Below, piece by piece: positions 54,198 to 62,752 of a stretch of 64,000 bases of DNA. The notes beneath the pieces were generated by a model. That model was given only the letters and a program-made list of their open reading frames with translations. It ran no database searches and had not been told where the DNA came from. The translations under genes and the position numbers were made by a program. The stretch is taken from the NCBI RefSeq assembly GCF_000382125.1, contig NZ_KB907549.1, positions 398,965-462,964 of the forward strand. The letters run 5' to 3'. The stretch is from Eudoraea adriatica DSM 19308. GTDB taxonomy: Bacteria; Bacteroidota; Bacteroidia; Flavobacteriales; Flavobacteriaceae. How positions within the stretch are numbered: position 1 is the first letter of the stretch; each line of letters starts with the position of its first letter.

Positions 54198-54857
54198 TTA
54201 AAGGCTTGATGAAGCTTCTTTATCTTCTTCCTTGTGAAAGATCAAATCTTGATCTTCAAGGGCAAAAACAACAAGTTTTATATAATCATCTACTGCACTT
54301 TTTATGTTTGAAGGGTCTGTAATATCGATTATTCCGCGCCATATGAGTTCGCGTTCCTTACCAACACAAATACAGTAAAGGGAAGTCTCTGAGTGATATA
54401 CCGTATATGCATCGTAATAATTTTCATCATAATAAATATCCTGATGAGAGATATAATCTTCTTTGAAAGTTCCATAATAGCTATCCAGATCAGCCATACT
54501 TTTTCTAAAAGTTGCTTTATCTTCCGCGCCTAGAATTTTAGTGAATAAAATAGCATCAAAATCCTTATCCAGGAGTGATTGTTCCACCTCATCCAGTTCT
54601 TCCTCGGACCTTTCTGAATCTGTAAATCCTACATCAAATAAATCTATGCTTCGCATTGCTTCTACCCCCCTGTTGGTGAAATGTCGCTTCATTTTGGTTT
54701 CGTAATCTTCCCTGGCTTTGAGGTTAGATGTCATACCAACAATAAGTACTTTGCTGGCATCGAAAATTACAATGTCAGGATTCTTCCAACTATCTACCAA
54801 CTCGGTGGAGGAACATCCCATACCTAATAGTACAATTAAAATAAGTGCCTTCTTCAT
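54198..54857 (-). CDS. Lipoprotein of unknown function in the stress island
   Basis: 219 residues with lipobox MGCSS (Cys 15). The mature part starts with ELVDSWKNPDIVIFDASKVLIVGMTSN. This recalls Bacteroidota lipoproteins with a nucleotide-phosphate-like alpha/beta core and a Tyr-rich loop (YYGTFKEDYISHQDIYYDENYYDAYT). The C-terminus is acidic (HKEEDKEASSSL). It starts 9 nt after the helical-protein gene, so it is in its operon and under the palindrome at 55441. Confidence 0.6.
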   Translation of the reverse strand: MKKALILIVLLGMGCSSTELVDSWKNPDIVIFDASKVLIVGMTSNLKAREDYETKMKRHFTNRGVEAMRSIDLFDVGFTDSERSEEELDEVEQSLLDKDFDAILFTKILGAEDKATFRKSMADLDSYYGTFKEDYISHQDIYYDENYYDAYTVYHSETSLYCICVGKERELIWRGIIDITDPSNIKSAVDDYIKLVVFALEDQDLIFHKEEDKEASSSL

Positions 54858-54866
54858 ATGCTTAAG

Positions 54867-55310
54867 CTAATTTAACAATCGCTTTTGTTTTTCCTTCTTA
54901 ATTACATTAGAAACTAAACTAAAAAGCCCGGATTTGATCTGCATGTATTCTTCCTTATAATGCTCTATAGTACCGGCTAATTCTCTGTGGGTATCCCTGT
55001 AGGCCTTTTCCAATTCCAGCTGATCAATATCGTCGATCATAATTTCTAATTTGTTTTCGTGAGCCTGTATTTTTTTCATAAGAGAAATGGCTTCCTTTTC
55101 AAGATCGGTAAGTCTGGACACAATTTCTTTGCTTTTACCAAAGATTTTTGAATCTACCAATTGTACGGTATAATGTTTTATGAGGTTGTTTAAAAACATT
55201 TGTTCATCTCTCATAAATTTCACTTCTGACAGCCAAAGTATGGTTGCCCTATGCATCTCTTCGGGATCTATCCATTCAATATACCTGTGTGTGTTATCTT
55301 TTATATCCAT
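54867..55310 (-). CDS. Helical/coiled-coil protein, stress-island paralogue A
   Basis: 147 residues from the ATG at 55310 (a TTG at 55319 is less likely). Almost entirely helical: ILWLSEVKFMRDEQMFLNNLIKHYTVQL, MKKIQAHENKLEIMIDDIDQLELEKAYRD. It shares WxSExxFMxDExxFLxxLxxxY and a later HENKL motif with the neighbour at 55483, so the two are paralogues. There is no signal peptide. Function unknown. An AATGAT-N4-ATCAG palindrome lies about 130 nt upstream. Confidence 0.65.
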   Translation of the reverse strand: MDIKDNTHRYIEWIDPEEMHRATILWLSEVKFMRDEQMFLNNLIKHYTVQLVDSKIFGKSKEIVSRLTDLEKEAISLMKKIQAHENKLEIMIDDIDQLELEKAYRDTHRELAGTIEHYKEEYMQIKSGLFSLVSNVIKKEKQKRLLN

Positions 55311-55440
55311 TGTATTCAATTTTTAATCAGTACTCGTATAAACCTAAATAGTTTGATATCTATAATTCTATTTATTTTCGATTTGGTTTAGGATTATTTC
55401 TTATCTGATTACAATTTAGCGAACAGAAGAACAATAGGAA

Positions 55441-55454
55441 ATGATAATTATCAG
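55441..55454 (-). promoter_or_regulatory. Fnr-type palindrome upstream of helical protein A
   Basis: ATGAT-AATT-ATCAG on the plus strand. A minus-strand TA that could begin a degenerate -7 element (TAAATTGT, 55411-55418) lies 23 nt from the box edge, the same distance as at other copies. Confidence 0.65.
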
Positions 55455-55482
55455 GAGGGCCTGGGGGTTATTCCTTTCAAAT

Positions 55483-55902
55483 TCAGTCTGGTCTTCGTTT
55501 CCTTAAAATGCCCCCGGCATAATTGAATACTTCTGATTTTAGCACTTGAAATTGTTGTAAGCAGTTCACCACGTTGGCTTTTAGTTGCTGATGTTCAACA
55601 TGAACATCTTCATCGCAATGCCCGCTCTTACATTCCAAAGCACCGCCCAGCTTATTTTCATGTTGTATTATTTGTTCTTCTAATTCCTTTCCATAATTCT
55701 TAACCGTCTTCAGGCGGGCGAGATAATCCTGTAAACGCTCAAACAAGTTGGGCGTATCGGGTTCAAAAACATAAGAGTGGAGCAATTCTTCTATAAACAC
55801 CAACTCATCCTTCATCAGATGAAAGGAAGATTTCCATTGCCGGGAGTCTAAATGGAATTTTTCCAGATCATATGGTTTGCGATCTTTCGTTTTATTTTTC
55901 AT
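55483..55902 (-). CDS. Helical/coiled-coil protein, stress-island paralogue B
   Basis: 139 residues, mostly helical: WKSSFHLMKDELVFIEELLHSYVFE, then EEQIIQHENKLGGALECKSGHCDED. It has the same organisation as the protein at 54867. A Cys/His-rich piece after HENKL (ECKSGHCDEDVHVEH) is absent in the paralogue and could bind a metal. The tail is basic (ILRKRRPD). Function unknown. Directly upstream is a perfect ATGAT-N4-ATCAT palindrome. Confidence 0.62.
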   Translation of the reverse strand: MKNKTKDRKPYDLEKFHLDSRQWKSSFHLMKDELVFIEELLHSYVFEPDTPNLFERLQDYLARLKTVKNYGKELEEQIIQHENKLGGALECKSGHCDEDVHVEHQQLKANVVNCLQQFQVLKSEVFNYAGGILRKRRPD

Positions 55903-55948
55903 TAAAATGTATCTGTTTTTAAAACTACTCTCGAATTACAGCATGAAC

Positions 55949-55962
55949 AATGATCAAAATCA
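55949..55962 (-). promoter_or_regulatory. Fnr-type palindrome upstream of helical protein B
   Basis: ATGAT-CAAA-ATCAT, with the same flanks (AA before, GTA after) as the copy at 62713. A TA that could start a -7 element (TAGTTTAA, 55919-55926) lies 23 nt from the box edge, 47 nt before the start codon side. Confidence 0.75.
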
Positions 55963-55970
55963 TGTATCAA

Positions 55971-57335
55971 TTAAAAAATAAGCTCTGCGGTTTCAAATAA
56001 TTCCGGAATCCGGACTTTCCATTTATAGATATCTTCAATTTTATCTTTGAACGCTGCCAGGGCTTCCTGCTCTCCATGTATCAAAAAAACACGTTCCGGA
56101 ATATTTTTTATAGACGCCATCCAATCCAACAATTCTTTTTGATCCGAGTGGGCCGACAAACTTTCTTCATGGTATACACCGGCATTTACGGAATAGTATT
56201 TTCCAAAGATCTTAAGCTCCTTAGCCCCTTCTAAAAGTGCTCTACCCCTGGTTCCTTCGGCCATGTAACCCACCAGTAAAATATTGGTGTTCGGATTATC
56301 GACCAGTTGTTGCAGGTATGTGAGAATTCTTCCTCCGGTGACCATTCCACTTCCGGCAATAACAATTTTTGGTCTGGGATCATCTATAGTTTCCCATGTT
56401 TGCCTATAGGAATCAATAATATTAAAGTGCCTGCACATCGCCTTGTATTCCTTTTTCGATAATTTATGCCATTTGGGGAAACGTTCGAAAATGGCCAGCA
56501 CATCGTTTCCCATTGGGCTATCTATAAATATTGGGATATGCGGTATTTTGTTCTTCTTATAAAGCTTCCAGAATAAATACATCAAAGATTGCAAACGCTC
56601 TACCGCAAAGGAAGGAATGAGCAGATTACCTCTGGCGTAAAGGGTTTTGTTTACGAGCGAAACCAATCTTTCCTCAACATTATCCGGCGGGTGCAATTTG
56701 TTTCCATAGGTGCTTTCAACAAACAGAAAATCGGCCCACTCGGGCTTAACCGGGGGATCTAATAATAAATCCTCTGGCCTTCCAACATCGCCTGAAAAAA
56801 CAAAACGCTTACCGGAGATGTCTAATTCAATAAAAGCAGAACCAATAATATGCCCGTTGTATCTGAACCTATATTGGATATTCTCGGAAAGTTGCATCCA
56901 ACGGTCTAATTCTTCCGCTTTAAACAGGGTAATTGTATGTTCTGCATCATTCAAGCTATATAATGGCATTGCCGGCTTATGCTTGCTATAGCCCTCCCTA
57001 TTTGCCATTTCTGCTTCTTCTTCATTTATTTTTGCGCTGTCGAGCAATATTATCCTCGCGATTGCCAGAGTGGGTGCAGTTCCTATAATGTTGCCTTTAA
57101 AGCCTGCTTTCACCAGCCTGGGCAAATAGCCTGTATGATCCAGATGACCATGTGTTAACAATACAACATCTATTGAACCAACCGATACGGGTAATGGTTT
57201 CCAATTGGAAATCCTGAGATCTTTCTTCCCCTGAAACAACCCACAATCAATGAGAATATTCTTCTCCGTTGTTTCGAGATAAAATTTGGATCCGGTTACC
57301 GTACCTGAAGCGCCTAAAAAATGTATTTTAACCAT
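55971..57335 (-). CDS. MBL-fold metallo-hydrolase with beta-CASP domain (RNase/exonuclease type)
   Basis: 454 residues. The metal site is THGHLDHTG (His 62, His 64, Asp 66, His 67). The beta-CASP domain contains GSAFIELDISG..FSGDVG and IPSFAVERLQSLMYLF, then GSGMVTGGRILTYL. It ends with an RMMBL motif, FLIHGEQEALAAFK. Family members are RNA-processing nucleases of the CPSF-73/RNase J type. It lies 18 nt after the ATP-cone nuclease gene in one unit that starts at the palindrome at 58740. Confidence 0.88.
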   Translation of the reverse strand: MVKIHFLGASGTVTGSKFYLETTEKNILIDCGLFQGKKDLRISNWKPLPVSVGSIDVVLLTHGHLDHTGYLPRLVKAGFKGNIIGTAPTLAIARIILLDSAKINEEEAEMANREGYSKHKPAMPLYSLNDAEHTITLFKAEELDRWMQLSENIQYRFRYNGHIIGSAFIELDISGKRFVFSGDVGRPEDLLLDPPVKPEWADFLFVESTYGNKLHPPDNVEERLVSLVNKTLYARGNLLIPSFAVERLQSLMYLFWKLYKKNKIPHIPIFIDSPMGNDVLAIFERFPKWHKLSKKEYKAMCRHFNIIDSYRQTWETIDDPRPKIVIAGSGMVTGGRILTYLQQLVDNPNTNILLVGYMAEGTRGRALLEGAKELKIFGKYYSVNAGVYHEESLSAHSDQKELLDWMASIKNIPERVFLIHGEQEALAAFKDKIEDIYKWKVRIPELFETAELIF

Positions 57336-57353
57336 TATATCAATTTAATGGTA

Positions 57354-58196
57354 TTAAGTCTTACAAAGCATCCCCACTTCGTTGAGAATTTTAGTTTTTC
57401 TTATATCGGAAACCCCCAAATGATCCAGGTAGAAACTATCTTTTAACAATTGACGGCACAATACCACATCGCGGCTTAACAAAAATTGCTTCTCTCTTTT
57501 CGTCAAAAGTGTTGAAACTGTTATGGGGTATAACCCCAGCCTGTCTATCCGTTCTTTTATGCTATTCCCTTTTGGATAGTCCCAGCTTAGAAGGTACAGC
57601 CCTGTACAATTTCCATAGACTATGGCATCTTTGGTAAAACGTGTATTGGTAACCACCCAGCAATCGTCTGGTTCCCCAATATTTGAAATAGCATTATCCC
57701 CGGCATTTTTTATATCCAGGTATCTTGAATAAATGTATAAAGGAATCTTTACATTACAATTGCGACCTTGTTCTCCATGAAATTTACATTCAATAATTAG
57801 AATAGCACCATTTTTCTCCGCAACCACATCTATTTCATGGCTTACACATTTTCCGGAAACATTCTTTCCAACCTGAATTTTATAGCCCGAATACATTAAT
57901 ATGGCGCCTATAAACCTTTCAAAAGGAAAACCTGTAGGTCCGAGCTCATAAATAGCCTTTTTAAGTTTATATTTGGATGCGTATACCGGCTTTTTGCGCT
58001 TTAAATAGCTATAGGCCCTGTTATATAATTCTTTGGTTGTGATTCCATCATATAACTCTTCCCTGACCAGACTCAAAATCTGAGAAATCAGTTTACTGTC
58101 TGCGCCACTTCTTTTTAAAGAAGATCGTAACTTCTCTTCAGAGAATAATACTTTGTCACCCGAAGCCTTAACTATGAAAAAATCTTCTTTTGCCAT
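57354..58196 (-). CDS. ATP-cone plus PD-(D/E)XK nuclease-domain protein
   Basis: 280 residues. An ATP-cone (about 4-85: IVKASGDKVLFSEEKLRSSLKRSG, then GITTKELYNRAYSYLKRKKP) like those regulating ribonucleotide reductase is followed by an Mrr-like restriction-endonuclease fold (about 88-190). Its core is Asp 123 in HEIDVVAEK and Glu 136-x-Lys 138 in IIECKFH. A C-terminal helix-rich region (FYLDHLGVSDIRKTKILNEVG) may bind DNA. The nuclease may be gated by ATP/dATP level. It is in the operon between the release-factor-like and beta-CASP genes. Confidence 0.78.
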   Translation of the reverse strand: MAKEDFFIVKASGDKVLFSEEKLRSSLKRSGADSKLISQILSLVREELYDGITTKELYNRAYSYLKRKKPVYASKYKLKKAIYELGPTGFPFERFIGAILMYSGYKIQVGKNVSGKCVSHEIDVVAEKNGAILIIECKFHGEQGRNCNVKIPLYIYSRYLDIKNAGDNAISNIGEPDDCWVVTNTRFTKDAIVYGNCTGLYLLSWDYPKGNSIKERIDRLGLYPITVSTLLTKREKQFLLSRDVVLCRQLLKDSFYLDHLGVSDIRKTKILNEVGMLCKT

Positions 58197-58239
58197 AATA
58201 TTCCCTGATTGAGGTGGTCCACAAAAAGTTTATCTAATC

Positions 58240-58656
58240 CTAGGCGTTACCCTTTTTATTAAAGAATTCCCTTACCAGGGCTTTGACCTGATTTTCGGTC
58301 ATACTATCTGCCTTCTCCACGGTCTTAACCTTTAAAGCCAGTGTCTTATAATTTTCATTTAATTCTTTGAAAAGCTTTGCATTGGTATCAGCCGGACCAA
58401 AAATTGCTATGGCTTCAGCATCTTCCATTGTTTTTGCCAATTCCTTAAAATACGATTTCAATTGATGTTTCTCTCTTTCCAGATATTTGCTATCCTGCAC
58501 TACATCCTGAGGACCCCATCTTGTCTTAGAGCGCGATCCACCCTTTGGATTAAAGAAATCAATTTCAGAATAAATGGTATTGAATCTAACATCTTCATTT
58601 TGCAGTGTTACCAGATGTGCCTTTTCCTTGTCCAACCAAATTCCAATTTTCTTCAT
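58240..58656 (-). CDS. Bacterial release-factor-like (baeRF/host-attachment-type) protein
   Basis: 138 residues. It starts with KIGIWLDKEKAHLVTLQ and has AIAIFGPADTNAKLFKEL and a C-terminal TVEKADSMTENQVKALVREFF, features of the bacterial eRF1-related (baeRF) proteins sometimes misnamed host attachment proteins. Such proteins are linked to ribosome rescue or stasis. The GGQ loop of true eRF1 is not seen; GGSRSKTRWG may be the corresponding loop. It is the first gene of a three-gene unit behind a palindrome. Confidence 0.6.
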   Translation of the reverse strand: MKKIGIWLDKEKAHLVTLQNEDVRFNTIYSEIDFFNPKGGSRSKTRWGPQDVVQDSKYLEREKHQLKSYFKELAKTMEDAEAIAIFGPADTNAKLFKELNENYKTLALKVKTVEKADSMTENQVKALVREFFNKKGNA

Positions 58657-58739
58657 CTCTATAAATTATGAATTAGTATTGCGTTTGTATATCAGCATTG
58701 TAAGGATCTTATACTATTAATCCATTCATCAATTGTAAA

Positions 58740-58753
58740 ATGATGGCTATCAG
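58740..58753 (-). promoter_or_regulatory. Fnr-type palindrome upstream of the release-factor-like operon
   Basis: ATGAT-GGCT-ATCAG, overlapping the stop codon of the upstream usp gene and 83 nt before the start at 58656. The -7 element here is less clear (TAATAGTA at 58712-58719). Confidence 0.6.
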
Positions 58754-59598
58754 TCGGTATATGGGAGAATTAGAAATGGTATGTTTATATTAAAACTTAC
58801 TTTTTCTATTACCGGTTCCCGCGTTAATTTCTCCAAAAAACCGTGTTTGTAATGAATCATTGCCAGCATATCAATACCCAATTCGTCAATAAAATCAGTA
58901 ATCGCCCTGGTTTTGTTAGTAAAATCGGGCATCCAATGTATGGTATGTCTAATATTTACCAAATACTCCCGTAGGGTATATAAATTAGATTTCTGTACCG
59001 GACTTAGCCTTTCTTCTTCATTTATATGCACTATAGAAATGTTAGAACTACAATTTGATGCCAATGTTTGGAGCGGTTGCAAAACTTTGGCATTGTAATT
59101 CTTCTTGTAGTCCGTGGCAAAAGCAATACTGGCAGGCGGCAAAAACTCCTTTTCCCCCGGAATAGTCAATATGGGACAATCCTTAATTGCATTTATGGAT
59201 TTAATTACGCTACTACCCAGAAATATGGATTTAGCCCCGGTTTTCCCTTTATTGCCCATCACAAGAAGATCGGCTTTCGTTTCTTTAATGGCCTGTGATA
59301 GAGCATCAACTAAATTTTTATTTTTTGAATGAATACTAATATGATGCCTGGGATTCCCTGAATCAAGATTTATTTTGTGCAAAAATCCATTTAACCCCTC
59401 CAGGGATTCCTCCTCCAATTGCTGTAATAAACTTAAATTACGACCTGCGGCCTGACAATTACTTTTTAGCGGGGTATGCTCCGTATAGGCATTGATTATA
59501 TGGAATGAGCAATTACAGTCTTGAAACAAGAGCTTGGCATAAAAAAGGGCGTTATAGGCATTGTTGGAAAAGTCAGTGGCAACAAGAATATTTTTCAT
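58750..59598 (-). CDS. Universal stress protein, tandem-domain
   Basis: 282 residues with two UspA domains. The first has MKNILVATDFSNNAYNALFYA and the ATP-binding-type loop MGNKGKTGAKSIFLGSS. The second (from about 158) is degenerate. Third gene of a run of three usp genes separated by about 20 nt. Confidence 0.88.
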   Translation of the reverse strand: MKNILVATDFSNNAYNALFYAKLLFQDCNCSFHIINAYTEHTPLKSNCQAAGRNLSLLQQLEEESLEGLNGFLHKINLDSGNPRHHISIHSKNKNLVDALSQAIKETKADLLVMGNKGKTGAKSIFLGSSVIKSINAIKDCPILTIPGEKEFLPPASIAFATDYKKNYNAKVLQPLQTLASNCSSNISIVHINEEERLSPVQKSNLYTLREYLVNIRHTIHWMPDFTNKTRAITDFIDELGIDMLAMIHYKHGFLEKLTREPVIEKVSFNINIPFLILPYTD

Positions 59599-59616
59599 TA
59601 AATTTTCTGTTTTTCT

Positions 59617-60450
59617 TTACGGAATAACCATAAAAGGAATGCTAACGTGAAATCCTATTTTCTTAATAACAGGTTCTATAAAAAGACTTTCCAAAAAGGT
59701 ATGCTTGTTTTGGATCATTGCCAACATGTTCATCTTGTTTTTTAATTGGAAATTATTTATTCCGGTTATGATTTCCTGACTTGGGAGATCATGAAACAAG
59801 TTGGGAGTTTTCTCTAATAGTTGTTCCAGTTTGGCCTTATTTTGTTCCTGAAACTCGGTAAGGTCATAACCGCTGGATATATGTATTACCTGAATCCTGG
59901 ATTTGTGTAATTCAGCCAAATCAAGAAGAGCAGTCAATTGTTCCTCACTGTACTCCACTTCAAAGTCCGTAGGAAACAATATTTCTTTAGGTGTTTCGAA
60001 CTCAAAATCTGCAGGAATTGCAATAACAGGACAAGTAGCTTTTTTAATGACATGAACCGTATGTGTGCCAAGGAAAATTTCTTTTGCCCCGGTTGCTCCC
60101 TGAGTACCCATTATTACCATATCAGCATTTTCATTGGCAACCATTGAGGCTACTTCATCTACAAGGATATTAAAAGCAGAATGGGTAATTATAGTATGCT
60201 TTGGATTCTTAAACTCCTTCTGAAGTTGTTTTTGAAGTTCTTCTAGCTGATTTATAGATTCTGATTGGTAAATATCTCCCAGACCAATCTGACCAGGGCT
60301 GTGCAACAAATATTCTGTTTGGTAAATTGCCGGTGTATAAGTATTCATCAGATAAAAAGTTGCCTCCTCATCCTTTAAGAGGTTCATTGCATAAGTGATA
60401 GCGTTATATGCATTATAGGAAAAATCGGTAGGAAGAATTATTTTTTTCAT
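59617..60450 (-). CDS. Universal stress protein, tandem-domain
   Basis: 277 residues with two UspA domains. It starts with KKIILPTDFSYNAYNAITYA and has the nucleotide loop MGTQGATGAKEIFLGTH in domain one, whereas domain two (KEILFPTDFEVEYS...) lacks a full loop. Middle gene of the three-usp operon. About the same length as its neighbours but clearly diverged. Confidence 0.88.
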   Translation of the reverse strand: MKKIILPTDFSYNAYNAITYAMNLLKDEEATFYLMNTYTPAIYQTEYLLHSPGQIGLGDIYQSESINQLEELQKQLQKEFKNPKHTIITHSAFNILVDEVASMVANENADMVIMGTQGATGAKEIFLGTHTVHVIKKATCPVIAIPADFEFETPKEILFPTDFEVEYSEEQLTALLDLAELHKSRIQVIHISSGYDLTEFQEQNKAKLEQLLEKTPNLFHDLPSQEIITGINNFQLKNKMNMLAMIQNKHTFLESLFIEPVIKKIGFHVSIPFMVIP

Positions 60451-60468
60451 GATACGTGTTTTTAAAAG

Positions 60469-61314
60469 TTAACGCGACAGGTTTTGCAAAACCAAAAATG
60501 GTATTTTTATGTGTAACCCTATTTTCTCAATAGTGGATTGATGCAACATTTGCTCCAGATGTGAATGCCTGGAATTAACCATTATCAAAAGGTCTATTTC
60601 TTTATGGACAATATATTTGGTGATTGCAACGGTTTTATCCTTTCCTTCTATCGTTTCAAAAAACAAGTCGGCTTTGTACAGGCATTCTTTTAAAAAACTC
60701 ATATTGTCTTCCTGTCGAAGTGAAAGTTTCTTGGTAGAGTTAATATAGAGCATATGAATAGATGATTTGAAGGAACCCGTTAATTCACACAATAATTTTA
60801 ATTCTCTCCTTTTATAAGGCACCATATAATCTGAAGGAAACAAGAGCTCTCTGGGTTGATGGTATTTGTAATTTTCAGGAATTGCCAGAACTGGGCATTG
60901 GACGTATTTCAAAACCTGAACGGTATTGCTTCCAAAGGTTATGGTTCTGTCATTCGTTTCACCCCTTGTCCCCATTACAACGATATCCGCATTTTCCAAA
61001 TTAACAAGATCATTGATTTCATCTGTAAGAGTGCCAAAAGCCGATACTGACTTGAATTTATGCCTTGGGTTGGGTGAGTACTCAAAGATATCTTTGCGTA
61101 TTTTTGCCAGTTTTTTTTCAGAATTATTGTAGGTTACCTCTTTTAGTTCGTCTAATGAACTTCGCTTAACAATCCGGTCTTGCTGATAAACCTCATCTGC
61201 ATAAGCATGTAAGATATAGAAGTCGCTCCTGGTATATTTGAATAATTGGCAGGCATATTTTAGTGCATTGAATGCATTTTCAGAAAAATCTGTGGGTACT
61301 ACAACTTTTCTCAT
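60469..61314 (-). CDS. Universal stress protein, tandem-domain
   Basis: 281 residues from the ATG at 61314 (an in-frame TTG at 61320 is less likely). RKVVVPTDFSENAFNALKYA and loop MGTRGETNDRTITFGSN in domain one; RELLFPSDYMVPYKRRELK in domain two. First gene of the usp run. A near-copy of the palindrome lies 56 nt before the start, with TAATTTTA 23 nt from its edge. Confidence 0.88.
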   Translation of the reverse strand: MRKVVVPTDFSENAFNALKYACQLFKYTRSDFYILHAYADEVYQQDRIVKRSSLDELKEVTYNNSEKKLAKIRKDIFEYSPNPRHKFKSVSAFGTLTDEINDLVNLENADIVVMGTRGETNDRTITFGSNTVQVLKYVQCPVLAIPENYKYHQPRELLFPSDYMVPYKRRELKLLCELTGSFKSSIHMLYINSTKKLSLRQEDNMSFLKECLYKADLFFETIEGKDKTVAITKYIVHKEIDLLIMVNSRHSHLEQMLHQSTIEKIGLHIKIPFLVLQNLSR

Positions 61315-61339
61315 AACCAATTTATCTTTGGAACTGCAT

Positions 61340-61383
61340 TAAAATTACCACTTAACAAGACAGTAAACCATGACATTAATCAG
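61340..61383 (-). promoter_or_regulatory. Fnr-type palindrome variant and -7 element for the usp operon
   Basis: The palindrome variant ATGAC-ATTA-ATCAG (61370-61383) differs from the others at one position. The minus-strand -7 element TAATTTTA (61340-61347) matches the one at 62683 in 7 of 8 bases and has identical spacing. It may also serve the divergent thioredoxin gene. Confidence 0.65.
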
Positions 61384-61432
61384 TTACTGAACTCTTTATA
61401 TTTTTTAAATTAGCCACAAATGATTGAAAAAA

Positions 61433-61732
61433 ATGAAACAAAATTTTCGAAAATTAACGTCGGGTGATATTCCTGTGCTTGTAGATTTTTATGCAGATTG
61501 GTGTGGCCCTTGTAAAATGCTGGCCCCCATCCTAAAGCAGGTTAAAGAAGAATTAGGTGACACCATTAAAATTGTTAAGATAGATGTAGATAAAAATCAA
61601 TCCATTGCCTCGAAATATCAGGTGAGAGGTGTTCCCACGATGCTTCTTTTCAAGAATAATAAGCAACTATGGAGACAATCCGGGGTTTTGCCAAAAAATG
61701 AAATAATAAATATCATTACGTCCTATAGGTAG
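61433..61732 (+). CDS. trxA: Thioredoxin
   Basis: 99 residues with the WCGPC active site (FYADWCGPCKML), the cis-proline loop RGVPT and the usual length. Reduces disulfides in the cytoplasm. Start chosen at the ATG 61433; an upstream TTG at 61424 adds only three residues. Divergent from the usp operon, sharing the palindrome region 61370-61383, so probably part of the same stress regulon. Confidence 0.93.
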   Translation: MKQNFRKLTSGDIPVLVDFYADWCGPCKMLAPILKQVKEELGDTIKIVKIDVDKNQSIASKYQVRGVPTMLLFKNNKQLWRQSGVLPKNEIINIITSYR

Positions 61733-61820
61733 ATGTATGAAAACCGGAAGTATCACCACCATTTGGATCTTCCCGTTAGATTCTGCAAGCACATAAAGAA
61801 ACAGCAACTTCGGCCGACTA

Positions 61821-62660
61821 TCATTCGTGTAATACCAGGAAAGGAATATCTGTATGGTAACTAATTTCTTCTACGGTTGGCCTGAAAAGAATTCGTTGGA
61901 AATAGTTAAGGTTTTTAGCCACCATTGCCATCATATCAATGTCTCTGCTCTCAATAAAGCACTGAACAGAAGTTTCCAGTTTTACACCGGTTAGGGTATG
62001 GAAACTATGGTCTATATCCCTCAGATAATCATGTAAAAAGTCCTTATTCCTGTTTTGTTCTTCCGTTAAAACTTCACCTTTTTTAGAAATATGAACTACT
62101 CTTAAAACAGAATTATTCATTGAAACCATTTCAAGTAAAGTATCCAGGACTTTGATATCATATGCAATATGAAAATCGGTTGGGAAGGCTATTTCTTTTA
62201 GTCTTCTGTAAACAGAATTCTCCGGAACTGCCAGCAAAGGGCATTTTACCTTGGTTATCACATCACCGGTATTGCTTCCCATAGCTACTTTTTTAAGCCC
62301 GGAAGCACCTTTAGTTCCCATTATAATAAGGTCTATCTCTTTATCTTCTACTTCCTTCTTGATTCCATCTGTGAAAAAATCATACTTTGCCTTTGAAACA
62401 AATGAATGCAATTCATTGTTATGATGCTCTTTAATAAAATCCACAAGTTTTTTCAGATCTTTTTTGCTTTGAGTTAAAACTTTTTCCTTTAGCATTACAG
62501 AACTACCCTTAACGGAAGTTCCGGCTCCCGAATAGGGTGGGATTGGATTAATGTGAATTATGTGAAAAGTACATTTGGTTTTCTTAAATAATTCAAGCCC
62601 ATAATTTATTGCATTATGTGCATTTTCTGAAAAATCTGTTGGGATTAAAATACGTTTCAT
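61821..62660 (-). CDS. Universal stress protein, tandem-domain
   Basis: 279 residues with two UspA domains. It starts with KRILIPTDFSENAHNAINYG; the nucleotide loop is MGTKGASGLKKVAMGSN. A fourth usp, separate from the run of three and convergent with trxA. It has the clearest promoter of the island: palindrome at 62713 and TAATTTTG at 62683. Confidence 0.88.
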   Translation of the reverse strand: MKRILIPTDFSENAHNAINYGLELFKKTKCTFHIIHINPIPPYSGAGTSVKGSSVMLKEKVLTQSKKDLKKLVDFIKEHHNNELHSFVSKAKYDFFTDGIKKEVEDKEIDLIIMGTKGASGLKKVAMGSNTGDVITKVKCPLLAVPENSVYRRLKEIAFPTDFHIAYDIKVLDTLLEMVSMNNSVLRVVHISKKGEVLTEEQNRNKDFLHDYLRDIDHSFHTLTGVKLETSVQCFIESRDIDMMAMVAKNLNYFQRILFRPTVEEISYHTDIPFLVLHE

Positions 62661-62682
62661 CTTAGTCTGATTTGTTAAAAAA

Positions 62683-62726
62683 CAAAATTACATTCAGCAG
62701 GATAACCGTAAAATGATTACCATCAT
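62683..62726 (-). promoter_or_regulatory. Fnr-type palindrome and promoter of the fourth usp gene
   Basis: Palindrome ATGAT-TACC-ATCAT (62713-62726) and an exact TAATTTTG -7 box (62683-62690) whose TA lies 23 nt from the box edge. The box centre would be near -41, the class II position for Crp/Fnr activators. The start codon follows 22 nt after the -7 box. Confidence 0.75.
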
Positions 62727-62752
62727 GTACCAGTAAATTCGGGTTTCAAAAA

